DNA from: Candidatus Methylomirabilota bacterium
Lineage (GTDB): Bacteria; Methylomirabilota; Methylomirabilia; Methylomirabilales; Methylomirabilaceae
Assembly (NCBI GenBank): GCA_003104975.1
Contig: PQAM01000008.1
Coordinates: 495,417 to 559,416 of the forward strand
Direction: 5' to 3'
DNA: 64,000 bases
Under the pieces are notes generated by a model, which was not told the DNA's origin, did no database searches, and saw only the letters and a list, made by a program, of their open reading frames with translations. The translations under genes were made by a program, and so were the position numbers. Positions within the stretch are counted from its first letter, which is position 1; each line of letters starts with the position of its first letter. Shown here in pieces: positions 17,911-25,952 of this stretch.

Positions 17911-19050
17911 ATGGCTCACTCATACACACCGGGCTTACGCCTGGCGCCTCAGACCGTCATCCGAAAACGGCGGGTCCTGCCGATCGCGGGACGGGTGTTG
18001 GTTCGTGAGGGACAGGCCGTCACCGCAACCACGGTGATTGCGCAGACCGAACTACCGGGTAAGGTCCACGCGGTCAATGTCGTGAACTCGCTGGGGATCG
18101 TCCCGCAAGAGATCCGGCGCTACATGTTGAAACGGGAGGGTGAGACGGTCCAATCCGGCGAGCCGCTGGCCGAAAACCGGCCCTTTATCAAATGGATGAA
18201 GACCCAGGTTCCGTCCCCGATCACCGGAACCATCGAGACAGTATCCGAGGTCACCGGACAGGTCTTCCTCAGGGAGCCGCCGAAACCTCTGGCACTGACC
18301 GCCTATCTCGACGGCCATGTGGTTGAGACCTTTTCCGGGGAGGGGGCGACAGTCGAGACGGCATGCAGTCTGGTGCAGGGGATTTTCGGTATCGGCGGCG
18401 AGGCGGTGGGCACCATCGCCGTGGCTGTCGGCGATCGGGAAGACGAACTGACGTCGGATCGGATTACCGACGCCCACCGGGGGACGATCCTCGTAGGCGG
18501 CTCGCTGATCGGTCGTGACGCCTTTGCCAGGGCGAAGCAGGTGGGGGTGGCCGCTGTTGTTGTCGGCGGCATCCACGACCTCGACCTGAAGCTGCTCCTT
18601 GGCGGACGGGACCTGGGGGTCGCCATCACTGGAACTGAACAGGTCGGGCCTACGCTGATCATTACTGAAGGATTCGGACGGATCGCCATGGCCAAGCGCA
18701 CCTTCGATCTTCTGGCCTCCAAGGCGGGGCGACGCGCCTGCTGCTCTGGGGCGACGCAGATCCGGGCCGGCGTCATCAGACCGGAGGTGATTGTTCCGCT
18801 CGGAGAGGAGGAGGCGGGAGGCGGGAGGCGGGAGGCGGGAGAGACCGGGGCCGAAGGCGGGCTGCGGGTCGGCGATCAGATCCGAATTATTCGGGAGCCA
18901 TACTTCGGCCGGATTTGCCGCGTATCCGCGCTTCCGGCTGACCTCCGACTACTGGCTACAGAAAGTCAGGTCCGTGTCCTGGAGGCAGAGCTTGACGATG
19001 GCCGGCGCATCATCGTCCCCCGCGCCAACGTTGAACTGCTGGAGACGTAA
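17911..19050 (+). CDS. Uncharacterised protein with barrel-sandwich-like and KOW-like regions
   Basis: Unrecognised by name, 379 residues, no signal peptide or membrane segment. Residues about 25-115 resemble a biotinyl/lipoyl-type barrel-sandwich half (PIAGRVLVREGQAV, VPSPITGTIETVSEVTG). The centre is Gly-rich with Rossmann-like hydrophobic strands (GTILVGGSLIGRD, AAVVVGGIHD). The C-terminus has a KOW-like turn (VGDQIRIIREPYFGRICRVS). A linker at about residues 300-315 is encoded by a GGAGGCGG repeat. It sits between the GlmL-like ATPase and the FN3 membrane protein, and probably acts with them. Confidence 0.75.
   Translation: MAHSYTPGLRLAPQTVIRKRRVLPIAGRVLVREGQAVTATTVIAQTELPGKVHAVNVVNSLGIVPQEIRRYMLKREGETVQSGEPLAENRPFIKWMKTQVPSPITGTIETVSEVTGQVFLREPPKPLALTAYLDGHVVETFSGEGATVETACSLVQGIFGIGGEAVGTIAVAVGDREDELTSDRITDAHRGTILVGGSLIGRDAFARAKQVGVAAVVVGGIHDLDLKLLLGGRDLGVAITGTEQVGPTLIITEGFGRIAMAKRTFDLLASKAGRRACCSGATQIRAGVIRPEVIVPLGEEEAGGGRREAGETGAEGGLRVGDQIRIIREPYFGRICRVSALPADLRLLATESQVRVLEAELDDGRRIIVPRANVELLET
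18816..18839 (+). repeat. Four-run GGG tandem (G-quadruplex-type) inside the gene
   Basis: Four GGG runs (18816, 18823, 18830, 18837) with identical AGGC loops meet the usual G-quadruplex pattern. They are in frame and encode part of a Gly/Arg/Glu linker. Confidence 0.75.
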
Positions 19051-19119
19051 GGGAAGCCAGTGTTGAGTGTCAAGTGAGTCAGTAAAACGAGATCGAATCG
19101 GGAATCGAGAACTCGGAAC

Positions 19120-20424
19120 GTGCGACTCAGAAGTCCAGTGCTGTTAACGAGAGCCATTCTGGCCTTCCTGGCCATTTGGCTTTCCATTTTTGCGCCGTTA
19201 TGGTTCGGTTGTCTTGAACCGGAGGCCTTCGCCGCCGATCCCACCACTCAACACTTACCACTGTCCACTGAATCTCTCGCTTCGTTCGAGGCCTTCGACA
19301 TGCCCCGCGACGGCGGCGGCAGCATCGGGCTGTCGTGGCGGGCCGCTCCCTTCGACGGACCGGCCGTTCGCTATCAGGTATATTTGGCCGAACAGGCCAA
19401 AGGGCCGTTTGTGCGACTGACCGAGTTTCCAGCCGACACCCACCATAAGAGCGATGTGGATCGTCCATGGTGGAGCTGGGATCGAAGCAAGGCGTATCAC
19501 TTCTACCAAGTGAAATCGACGCCGGATCGTCGCCTGGAGAACGACCGACCCTACTTCTTTAAGGTCGCGGTGACCGACGGGATCCAGACGATTGAGGGGC
19601 CGGTGCAATCGGCCGTCCCGGCGCCGAATCTCTTTAACCTGGACAAGGCGAACAACTTTCTGTTGATGCTCCTGTTTTCTGTCATTGTCCTGTTTGCGAT
19701 CGCCCAGGCCAAGCGACATCCCGCGATCTTTCTCCGTCGGATTCCCGGCCTGGACGCGGTGGAGGAGGCGATCGGTCGGGCGACCGAGATGGGACGGCCG
19801 ATCCTCTACCTGACCGGCTCCGACGAAATGTCGAGTCTTTCCACGATTGCGGCGACCGTCATCCTTGGACAGGTGGCAAAGAAGACGGCCGCCTACGACA
19901 CCCAGCTCCAGGTGCCGCACCGTGACCCGATTGTCATGGCCATCTGCCAGGAGATCGTCAAGGAGTCGTATCTGGAGGTCGGCCGGCCTGATGCCTATCG
20001 TGATGACTCCAACTTCTTCATCACCAACGATCAGTTCAGCTACACCGCCGCGGTCAACGGGATCATGCTCCGGGACCGGCCTGCAGCCAACTTTTTCATG
20101 GGATTTTACTATGCCGAGGCGCTCCTGCTGGCCGAGACCGGGGCCGGGACCGGCGCGATCCAGATCGCCGGAACCGACGCCGACCTGCAACTGCCCTTCT
20201 TCATTACGACCTGCGACTACACCCTGATCGGTGAGGAGCTGTACGCCGCGAGCGCCTACCTGTCGCGTGAGCCGGTCCTGGTAGGGACCCTGCGGGGACA
20301 GGATATCGGGAAGGCGCTGCTCCTGCTTTCGATGGTGATCGGGACCGTTCTGGCGACCATTGGCGGGCTTGTCGGGACCCAGGCGTTCGTCCCGCTCCTG
20401 CAACTGTTCCGGGACTTTAAGTAA
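19120..20424 (+). CDS. Membrane protein with FN3-like ectodomain and DUF6754-type domain
   Basis: 434 residues. A signal peptide or anchor (about residues 10-38) is followed by a fibronectin-III-like region (about 60-165: SIGLSWRAAPF, VRYQVYLAE, RPYFFKVAVTDG), a transmembrane segment (about 183-202), a large conserved cytoplasmic part (LTGSDEMSSLSTIAATVILGQVA, NFFMGFYYAEALLLAETG) and a C-terminal membrane segment (about 405-425). The large part fits my recollection of DUF6754; function is not established. The GTG start at 19120 lies in the loop of an 11-bp inverted repeat (19059-19069 with 19245-19255). Confidence 0.75.
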   Translation: MRLRSPVLLTRAILAFLAIWLSIFAPLWFGCLEPEAFAADPTTQHLPLSTESLASFEAFDMPRDGGGSIGLSWRAAPFDGPAVRYQVYLAEQAKGPFVRLTEFPADTHHKSDVDRPWWSWDRSKAYHFYQVKSTPDRRLENDRPYFFKVAVTDGIQTIEGPVQSAVPAPNLFNLDKANNFLLMLLFSVIVLFAIAQAKRHPAIFLRRIPGLDAVEEAIGRATEMGRPILYLTGSDEMSSLSTIAATVILGQVAKKTAAYDTQLQVPHRDPIVMAICQEIVKESYLEVGRPDAYRDDSNFFITNDQFSYTAAVNGIMLRDRPAANFFMGFYYAEALLLAETGAGTGAIQIAGTDADLQLPFFITTCDYTLIGEELYAASAYLSREPVLVGTLRGQDIGKALLLLSMVIGTVLATIGGLVGTQAFVPLLQLFRDFK

Positions 20425-20430
20425 CAGCGC

Positions 20431-20522
20431 ATAGGGGATAGGGGATAGGGGATAGGGGAAAAGACGAGGGCATAGAGTATGTGAGGTGCACCCGAAACCC
20501 CAAACCCTATACCCCATACCCT
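20431..20522 (+). repeat. Intergenic tandem-armed inverted repeat
   Basis: ATAGGGG occurs four times in a row, then after about 40 nt come CCCGAAACCCCAAACCC and TATACCCCATACCC. G-rich arm first. It fills the gap before the next membrane gene. Confidence 0.85.
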
Positions 20523-20539
20523 GTCTTTGAGAGGCTTTG

Positions 20540-21178
20540 ATGATTCTGTTCCTGCGGCGGACGTTTCCGCTGATTCTGACCTTCCTGTTCGGTGTGGCGG
20601 GCGCCCTCCAGTATTACATCCCTCACCCCGTCTCGGAGGCGGCGCTGACCGAGGTCTCGGTCTGGCTTCGGATCATCCTGGGGTTTGCCATGATCCTTGG
20701 GATCGCCAGCCTCTGCCACGTCCATTACGCCAAGATCCGGACACGGGTGGCAGGGTGGGGCTACAGCCTGGTGGTCTATCTCTCGATGGTGATGACGGTC
20801 GTTGTGGGGATATGGTCGAGGGGACAGGAGGAGGGGACCGGTTTCGGCTGGATCTATAGCTATGCCCTGCTGGCGCTGCAGGGGACGATGTTTTCGATGC
20901 TTGGTTTTTTTGTCGCCTCGGCCGCATTCCGCGCCTTTCGGGCCAGAAGCAAAGAGGCGGCCGTGTTGCTGGTGGCAGCGGTGGTGATGATGTTCGGTCG
21001 GGTGCCGTTGGGCGAGTATCTGATTCCCGCCGCGGGGCCGATAGCCGGCTGGCTCCTGAACGTCCTCAACACGGCGGCCAGACGGGGGATCATTATCGGG
21101 ATCAGCCTGGGCGGGATCGCGACCTCGATCAAGATTATCTTCGGGATCGAACGGTCGTATCTGGGAGGCCGGGATTGA
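20540..21178 (+). CDS. Uncharacterised multi-spanning membrane protein
   Basis: 212 residues with about six hydrophobic segments (for example FPLILTFLFGVAGALQYYI, IILGFAMILGIASLCHV, YSLVVYLSMVMTVVVGIW, ALLVAA-like region, GIIIGISLGGIATSIKIIFG). No motif recognised. ATG 20540 is used; the TTG just before is less likely. GAGAGG lies upstream. The stop overlaps the TTG start of the next gene, so the two are coupled. Confidence 0.75.
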   Translation: MILFLRRTFPLILTFLFGVAGALQYYIPHPVSEAALTEVSVWLRIILGFAMILGIASLCHVHYAKIRTRVAGWGYSLVVYLSMVMTVVVGIWSRGQEEGTGFGWIYSYALLALQGTMFSMLGFFVASAAFRAFRARSKEAAVLLVAAVVMMFGRVPLGEYLIPAAGPIAGWLLNVLNTAARRGIIIGISLGGIATSIKIIFGIERSYLGGRD

Positions 21179-22035
21179 GGGATCTGGCCGCCAAACTGCT
21201 GCGGATGGACCGCCGGGTGATCTTCGTCCTGATCGCGCTGGCAACGCTGATCCCGCTCCTGCGTCCGATCGGCTTTCCGATACGAATCTCGCCGGAGGTT
21301 CAGCGGATCTACGATCACATCGAATCGCTTCCACCGCGATCGGTCTTCCTGCTGTCGCTGGACTTCGACCCGGCCTCCAAGCCGGAGCTCTATCCGATGG
21401 CGGTGGCGTTGCTCAATCACGCCTTCAGACGGGATCTGCGGGTTATCGGGATGACGCTCTGGGTGACCGGGACGGGGATGGCCGAAAAGGCGGTGAGCGG
21501 GATCGCCGGCGAGCACGGGAAGCAACGAGGCATCGACTACACCTTCCTCGGCTACTCGCCGGGCGGGACCAACGTCATCATCAATATGGGTCAGGACCTG
21601 GCGGCCACCTTTCCGACCGACCACTATGGCGAGCGAACGGCGGACCTTCCAGTGATGCGGGGGATTAATTCGCTCAGACAGGTTGACTACGTGGTGAGCC
21701 TGGCCGCCGGGACGCCCGGCGTCGAAAGCTGGTACGTGTACGGCAAGGAAAAGTACGGCTTCGAGCTGGGCGGCGGCGTGACGGCCGTCATTGCGCCTGG
21801 CCTCTACCCCTTCCTCGATACCGGGCAGATCAACGGTCTGATCGGCGGGTTGCGCGGGGCGGCCGAGTACGAAACGTTGGTCGGGCTGAATGGGAAGGCG
21901 GTGGCCGGAATGGATGCGCAATCGGCCACGCATTTTATCATCATCGGCCTCATTCTGCTGTGCAATCTCTTCTATTTCTTCGCGCCCCGTGCGGGACTCC
22001 GGCCCCCAGCGGGTACCCCCAGGGGAGACCGCTGA
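21175..22035 (+). CDS. Uncharacterised bitopic membrane protein
   Basis: 286 residues. Hydrophobic segments lie at about residues 14-34 and 258-278, with a soluble domain between (SLPPRSVFLLSLDFDPASKP, FLGYSPGGTNVIINMGQDL, VSLAAGTPGVESWYVYGK). The TTG at 21175 overlaps the upstream stop and has GGGAGG 7 bp before it, so TTG is the likely start. The stop overlaps the next ATG. Function unknown; part of the 15.7-22.8 kb cluster. Confidence 0.75.
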   Translation: MRDLAAKLLRMDRRVIFVLIALATLIPLLRPIGFPIRISPEVQRIYDHIESLPPRSVFLLSLDFDPASKPELYPMAVALLNHAFRRDLRVIGMTLWVTGTGMAEKAVSGIAGEHGKQRGIDYTFLGYSPGGTNVIINMGQDLAATFPTDHYGERTADLPVMRGINSLRQVDYVVSLAAGTPGVESWYVYGKEKYGFELGGGVTAVIAPGLYPFLDTGQINGLIGGLRGAAEYETLVGLNGKAVAGMDAQSATHFIIIGLILLCNLFYFFAPRAGLRPPAGTPRGDR

Positions 22036-22763
22036 TGCCCACGTCCGTTCTGATCGGCGTCTGGGTGGCGGCCGGTCTCACCCTCTGCATGTTCAGCTTC
22101 CTGTACAAGGACAATCCCTTCTTCCGGTTCGGGGAGCACCTCTACGTGGGCATCTCGATGGGGTACACCATCGTTCGGATCTACTACGACGTGATGGTTA
22201 AAAGCCTCTATACACCGGTTACGCAGGAAGGCAAATGGTGGTTCCTGATCGCCGCCGTCCTGGGGCTTCTGGTCTTGACCCGCTTCATCCCGAAGGTAAG
22301 CTGGCTCAGCCGGATCTCATTTGCCGTTATCGTCGGATTCGGTTCCGGCGTCGCCATCCCCCGCATCATCTCCTCCAACATCCTGCAACAGGTGCAGGGG
22401 ACCCTGAAGCCGCTTCTGGGTAACGCCGGCCAGTCCCTTTTCGGCATGCCCCAGTTTAATGCATTGTTGATCCTGATCGGCGTCGTCAGCGTTCTGGTTT
22501 ATTTCTTTTTTTCCATTGAACACAAAGGTCCGATCCATGGCATCGCAAGGATCGGCATCTATTTCCTCATGATCAACTTCGGCGCGGGCTTCGGCTATAC
22601 CGTCATGGCGCGCATGTCGCTCCTCATCGGCCGGTTCGACGACCTGATCCTCTTCGGCTCACGCGAATACGGCTATGCCTCATTGGTGCTGTTCGGCGCA
22701 ATCGCCTTCGGCCTCTTCATGTGGGAGCGCAGCCGCACGCGCACCGAGCCCCCACCTGAGTAG
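22035..22763 (+). CDS. Uncharacterised polytopic membrane protein
   Basis: 242 residues with about seven membrane segments (VLIGVWVAAGLTLCMFSFLY, WFLIAAVLGLLVLTRFI, LLILIGVVSVLVYFFF, IYFLMINFGAGFGYTVMA, YASLVLFGAIAFGLFMW). A short conserved-looking loop FRFGEHLYVGISMGYT follows the first segment. ATG 22035 overlaps the previous stop (TGATG). Last gene of the cluster. Function unknown. Confidence 0.75.
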   Translation: MPTSVLIGVWVAAGLTLCMFSFLYKDNPFFRFGEHLYVGISMGYTIVRIYYDVMVKSLYTPVTQEGKWWFLIAAVLGLLVLTRFIPKVSWLSRISFAVIVGFGSGVAIPRIISSNILQQVQGTLKPLLGNAGQSLFGMPQFNALLILIGVVSVLVYFFFSIEHKGPIHGIARIGIYFLMINFGAGFGYTVMARMSLLIGRFDDLILFGSREYGYASLVLFGAIAFGLFMWERSRTRTEPPPE

Positions 22764-22824
22764 GTGTACGGTAGGGTCGCCAGACCCGTAGGGCCTAATG
22801 TGACGGGGTACCGGTAGTCTCGGC

Positions 22825-22989
22825 CTAGCTCTTGCGAGCCGTCTTGGCAAAGAATCCGGCCATCAATGGCTCAAGGTGTGTGCTGTTGCAGCCGGGACAC
22901 TGTAGTCCACCCGCCTCCCGTTCCTTAAAGGTCAGGGTCAGCGAGAACTCCTTTCCGCAGTCCTGGCACTGGAATTCATAGACTGGCAT
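22825..22989 (-). CDS. FmdB-family zinc-ribbon protein
   Basis: 54 residues from ATG 22989, which follows GGAGAGGAGGAGG on the minus strand. MPVYEFQCQDCGKEF and the second pair CPGCNS form the C4 zinc ribbon typical of the FmdB putative regulatory family. A short basic end (AKTARKS) follows. It is convergent with the membrane cluster; no terminator is visible between them. Confidence 0.85.
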   Translation of the reverse strand: MPVYEFQCQDCGKEFSLTLTFKEREAGGLQCPGCNSTHLEPLMAGFFAKTARKS

Positions 22990-23111
22990 GGCCCTCCTCC
23001 TCTCCAAGAGAATTCCGCCATCTCTTCACAGCCAACGTAGGTATCGACCCGGCAATTGTCAACCAGTGTCCTGAGTCAGAAGTCCGGTGAAGAAGGCGGC
23101 ACTCCGCATGT

Positions 23112-23226
23112 CGTCATTCCCGCGAAGCTTGTCCCCGCAGGCTTTAAGCGGGGAGCGGAAATCCAGAACCCTCGGTAGTTCCTGGATTCCGGCTCACGCC
23201 CGCGATGCGGGCTTGGCCGGAATGAC
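23112..23226. repeat. GTCATTCC-type inverted repeat element
   Basis: The element opens GTCATTCCCGCGAAG and closes GCCGGAATGAC, with inner hairpins around CCCGCAGGCTTTAAGCGGG and CGCGATGCGGG. It is of the same broad family as 13003-13070 and 31607-31675. The rest of 23227-23485 holds only a 28-codon open frame (23403-23489) of doubtful reality. Confidence 0.75.
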
Positions 23227-23485
23227 GGCCGCAAATATGCATCGAACTTCAGAAACAGGATACTGGAGGGTACGAATACCGTCATCGATCCTCCGATCAT
23301 GTGACCTTGAAGCGCCGGGCCTCATCGGGTATAGTGGTGGCCGCCCCTCGGCTTGCAACTGTTTGCTTCGACGTGAGAGCGATGCGCGATGAGTGACCCC
23401 GTATGCTGACCGAAGCCATTACTGCCACTGAACTCGACGCGCTGCTCCCGCCATCCTCGACCGCGCATTCAAGGGAGAATTGTGA

Positions 23486-23725
23486 GTGACCAGCGACTTC
23501 ACGCCACGGCATGGACCGTTTCTCGCCTTCATTTACTACTACACCAAGGTAAACAGGCAGCCGCCCGCCGAGGCTGATATGCAGCGGTACTTCCGAGTTA
23601 CACCCCCTTCAGTGCATCAGATGGTCGTGACACTGGAGAAGCGAGGATACATCGCTCGGGTACTAGGGCAGAGACGTTCAATACGTCTCCTGGTTCCACG
23701 TGACAAATTGCCGGACTTGGAATGA
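23486..23725 (+). CDS. LexA-type winged-helix DNA-binding protein (no peptidase domain)
   Basis: 79 residues. The sequence AFIYYYTKVNRQPPAEADMQRYFRVTPPSVHQMVVTLEKRGYIAR reads as the LexA N-terminal winged helix, but the self-cleaving domain is absent. Such single-domain proteins are common small regulators. The GTG at 23486 follows AGGGAG at good spacing. It stands just before the HigBA promoter region; a regulatory link is possible but not shown. Confidence 0.7.
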   Translation: MTSDFTPRHGPFLAFIYYYTKVNRQPPAEADMQRYFRVTPPSVHQMVVTLEKRGYIARVLGQRRSIRLLVPRDKLPDLE

Positions 23726-23758
23726 CAGGCAGTGATCGGTGTTAGTAATTTATCATTC

Positions 23759-23813
23759 AGTCACTAAGTGACTAAATAGCTCTTGACATCATACTAAAAG
23801 TCTCCTATTTTAG
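23759..23813 (+). promoter_or_regulatory. Palindromic operator and promoter of the higBA unit
   Basis: AGTCACT-A-AGTGACT (23759-23773) is a perfect 15-bp palindrome. TTGACA (23783-23788) and TATTTT (23806-23811) form a 17-bp-spaced promoter, and CTAAAA/TTTTAG (23794-23799, 23808-23813) form a second dyad over the -10. Autorepression by HigA-type proteins is the family rule; assignment here is inference. Confidence 0.55.
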
Positions 23814-23843
23814 AATAGTGTTCCATAAGTCTCTTTACATATT

Positions 23844-23909
23844 GTCATTCCAGGCTTGACCTCGGGATTCAGGTTTTCGACGCTGGATGCCCGCTTTCGC
23901 GGGAATGAG
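23844..23909. repeat. GTCATTC-type repeat in the higB leader
   Basis: A shorter, diverged relative of the GTCATTCC elements, ending with CCCGCTTTCGCGGGAATGAG. It lies between the promoter and the higB start, so it would be in the mRNA leader. Confidence 0.65.
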
Positions 23910-23957
23910 GGCTTTTGAATGAATGTAACGAAGCGTTAGACACACTACACTACCGAA

Positions 23958-24254
23958 GTGGAAATACGATTCCGCGACAAGCAACTTGATCGACTCGAAA
24001 CCGACCCAAAATTTGACGGCGGCTTCTCCGGGGCAATCGTCAGGAAGTTCCGTCAGAGAATGCAGGAGATTCGAGCCGCCCCCGATGAAAGGGTATTCTA
24101 CCAATTGCGATCCATGCGGTTCGAGAAGTTGAAAGGCGACCGACAATATCAGCATTCCATGCGACTGAATGATCAGTGGCGTTTGATTCTGGAGTTTGAG
24201 GGGACTTCGCCAAATAAAGTTGCCGTAGTGGTTGGAATCGAGGATTACCACTAA
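23958..24254 (+). CDS. higB: HigB/RelE-family toxin
   Basis: 98 residues, normal for ribosome-dependent mRNA interferases of this superfamily. Features are the basic N-terminal helix, the FEKLKGDRQYQHSMRLNDQWRLILEFEG core typical of HigB, and a C-terminal GIEDYH. The GTG at 23958 is the only start that gives the whole N-terminal strand (MEIRFRDKQLDR). It precedes the antitoxin by 12 bp, the toxin-first order characteristic of hig loci. DNA around it is less G+C-rich than the core operons. Confidence 0.88.
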   Translation: MEIRFRDKQLDRLETDPKFDGGFSGAIVRKFRQRMQEIRAAPDERVFYQLRSMRFEKLKGDRQYQHSMRLNDQWRLILEFEGTSPNKVAVVVGIEDYH

Positions 24255-24266
24255 CGGGAGAGGGCG

Positions 24267-25439
24267 ATGGCTGAAAAGATGACAACATATAGGGTACCTG
24301 CTGAAGTGTTTCCTCCCGGCGAACTGATTCGAGAGGAACTAGAGGCGCGTGGATGGACTCAAACGGATCTGGCGGAAATTCTTGGGCGACCCCTAAAGCT
24401 CGTCAGCGACATCATTCTCGGCAAGAGAACCATCACTCCTGAAACAGCCAAGGGCCTCGGAGACGCCTTCGGTGTTGATCCTCAGTTTTTTCTCAATCTT
24501 GAAAGCGCCTATCAGTTATGGCAAGTGGGGAAAACCCAAACACGCGGCCAAGACGTGTCAAGACGTGCCCGTCTCTATGAGAAGGTACCAATCCGAGAGC
24601 TGCTCCGACGTCACTGGATTGAGCGAACGGAAAACATAGATGTTCTTGAACAGCGTGTGCTGAATTTCTACGGGATCAAGAATATCACGGACGAACCAAA
24701 AATTTGGCCCTTTGCGGCCAGAACCTCGGCGCCAGAACTGACCTTGGCGCACTGGGCATGGTTAGCTCGCGCAAGACATATTGCTCGGGCGTTGACGGCT
24801 GCGCAATTCAGCGAGTCCAGTCTTCCGGGTGTAATTGAGGAGTTGAAAACGCTTCTCCATACTCCAGAAGACGTTCGACATGTTCCCAAGATGCTCGCGG
24901 AGGCAGGAATCCGGCTCGTGCTCATTGAGCACCTACCTTCTACGAAGATCGATGGCGCATGTTTTTGGTTGGACCTAGATCCGAGAGCCCCGGTGATTGT
25001 GTTGTCGCTACGCTATGATCGAATAGATTACTTTTGGCACACCTTATTTCACGAACTCGGTCACTTGCGAGAAAAGCATGGCCTGAAAAAAGCACATCAC
25101 CCTTTTGACGTTGATATCTTCGGCGAGACTGCTCCATCTTTGGAGCAGAGACCCGCGGCCGAAAGGAAAGTCAATGACTTTGCGGCCGACACATTGGTCC
25201 CCACAGCAGAGTTAAATAACTGGATTGCGCGTGTGGGGCCGCTCTACTCCAAAGAGGCGATTCGGGGTTTTGCGGGGAGACTGAACATTCATCCTGGTAT
25301 CGTGGTCGGCCAGTTGCAACATCGACATATTATCGATTGGCGGCATCACCGAGAGATGTTGGCGCACGTTCGTCAATTCCTGGTACATGCAGCACTGACT
25401 GATGGGTGGGGGCAGGTCGTTCCGCTGGCTGTTGGATAG
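24267..25439 (+). CDS. higA: HigA-type antitoxin fused to an ImmA/IrrE (M78) metallopeptidase domain
   Basis: 390 residues, against about 100 for a plain HigA. An XRE helix-turn-helix (about residues 15-75: FPPGELIREELEARGWTQTDLAEILGRP) is followed by an M78 peptidase domain with the zinc site FHELGHLREKHG near residue 260 and a downstream acidic region (ERKVNDFAADTLVP). Family knowledge: HTH-M78 fusions often control mobile elements or toxins through proteolysis. Here the toxin gene immediately upstream points to an antitoxin. ATG 24267 follows CGGGAGAGGG. Confidence 0.85.
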   Translation: MAEKMTTYRVPAEVFPPGELIREELEARGWTQTDLAEILGRPLKLVSDIILGKRTITPETAKGLGDAFGVDPQFFLNLESAYQLWQVGKTQTRGQDVSRRARLYEKVPIRELLRRHWIERTENIDVLEQRVLNFYGIKNITDEPKIWPFAARTSAPELTLAHWAWLARARHIARALTAAQFSESSLPGVIEELKTLLHTPEDVRHVPKMLAEAGIRLVLIEHLPSTKIDGACFWLDLDPRAPVIVLSLRYDRIDYFWHTLFHELGHLREKHGLKKAHHPFDVDIFGETAPSLEQRPAAERKVNDFAADTLVPTAELNNWIARVGPLYSKEAIRGFAGRLNIHPGIVVGQLQHRHIIDWRHHREMLAHVRQFLVHAALTDGWGQVVPLAVG

Positions 25440-25451
25440 AAGGAGAGCAGC

Positions 25452-25904
25452 ATGTCAGAGCATAGCGCAACCGTGACGTGGCGGCGGACATCCGCCAGTT
25501 TCGATTACGAGGCGTATAACCGCGATCACGCCTGGTCGTTCGACGGTGGCGTGCAGGTGCGCGCTTCTGCGGCCCCCACTTATCATGGCGATACGGACTG
25601 TGTCGATCCTGAAGAGGCGTTGGTTGCGGCGATCTCCGGCTGCCACATGCTGACCTTTCTGGCGATTGCATCACGCAAGCGGCTGGTCGTCGATGCGTAC
25701 GAGGATCACGCGACGGGGTTTCTAGAGAAGAACGCGAGCGGCAAACTGGCCGTGACAAGGGTTATTCTTCGCCCGCTTGTCCAGTTTGGTGGTACGATGA
25801 CCCCCTCGCACGACGATGTCGTCAGGCTCCACGAGCAGGCGCATGACGGCTGCATCATCGCCAATTCAGTACTGACGACCGTGACGGTCGAGCCGGTCGA
25901 TTGA
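25452..25904 (+). CDS. OsmC/Ohr-family protein
   Basis: 150 residues. The two redox cysteines of thiol-dependent organic hydroperoxide reductases are present in SGCHMLTFLAIASRK and HDGCIIANSVL. These enzymes reduce peroxides in the cytoplasm. The N-terminal strand region (HAWSFDGGVQVRASAAP) fits the OsmC fold. The ATG follows GAAGGAGAGCAGC. It sits beside a DyP peroxidase, suggesting an oxidative-stress group. Confidence 0.9.
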   Translation: MSEHSATVTWRRTSASFDYEAYNRDHAWSFDGGVQVRASAAPTYHGDTDCVDPEEALVAAISGCHMLTFLAIASRKRLVVDAYEDHATGFLEKNASGKLAVTRVILRPLVQFGGTMTPSHDDVVRLHEQAHDGCIIANSVLTTVTVEPVD

Positions 25905-25952
25905 CGAAAAGCGACTGCAGCTACGCATTGACCCCTACAGACGGAGGTTGCC

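Noticed and set aside
23403..23489. 28-codon frame before the LexA-like gene
   Set aside because: No ribosome site, and it overlaps the start region of the next gene; too little support.
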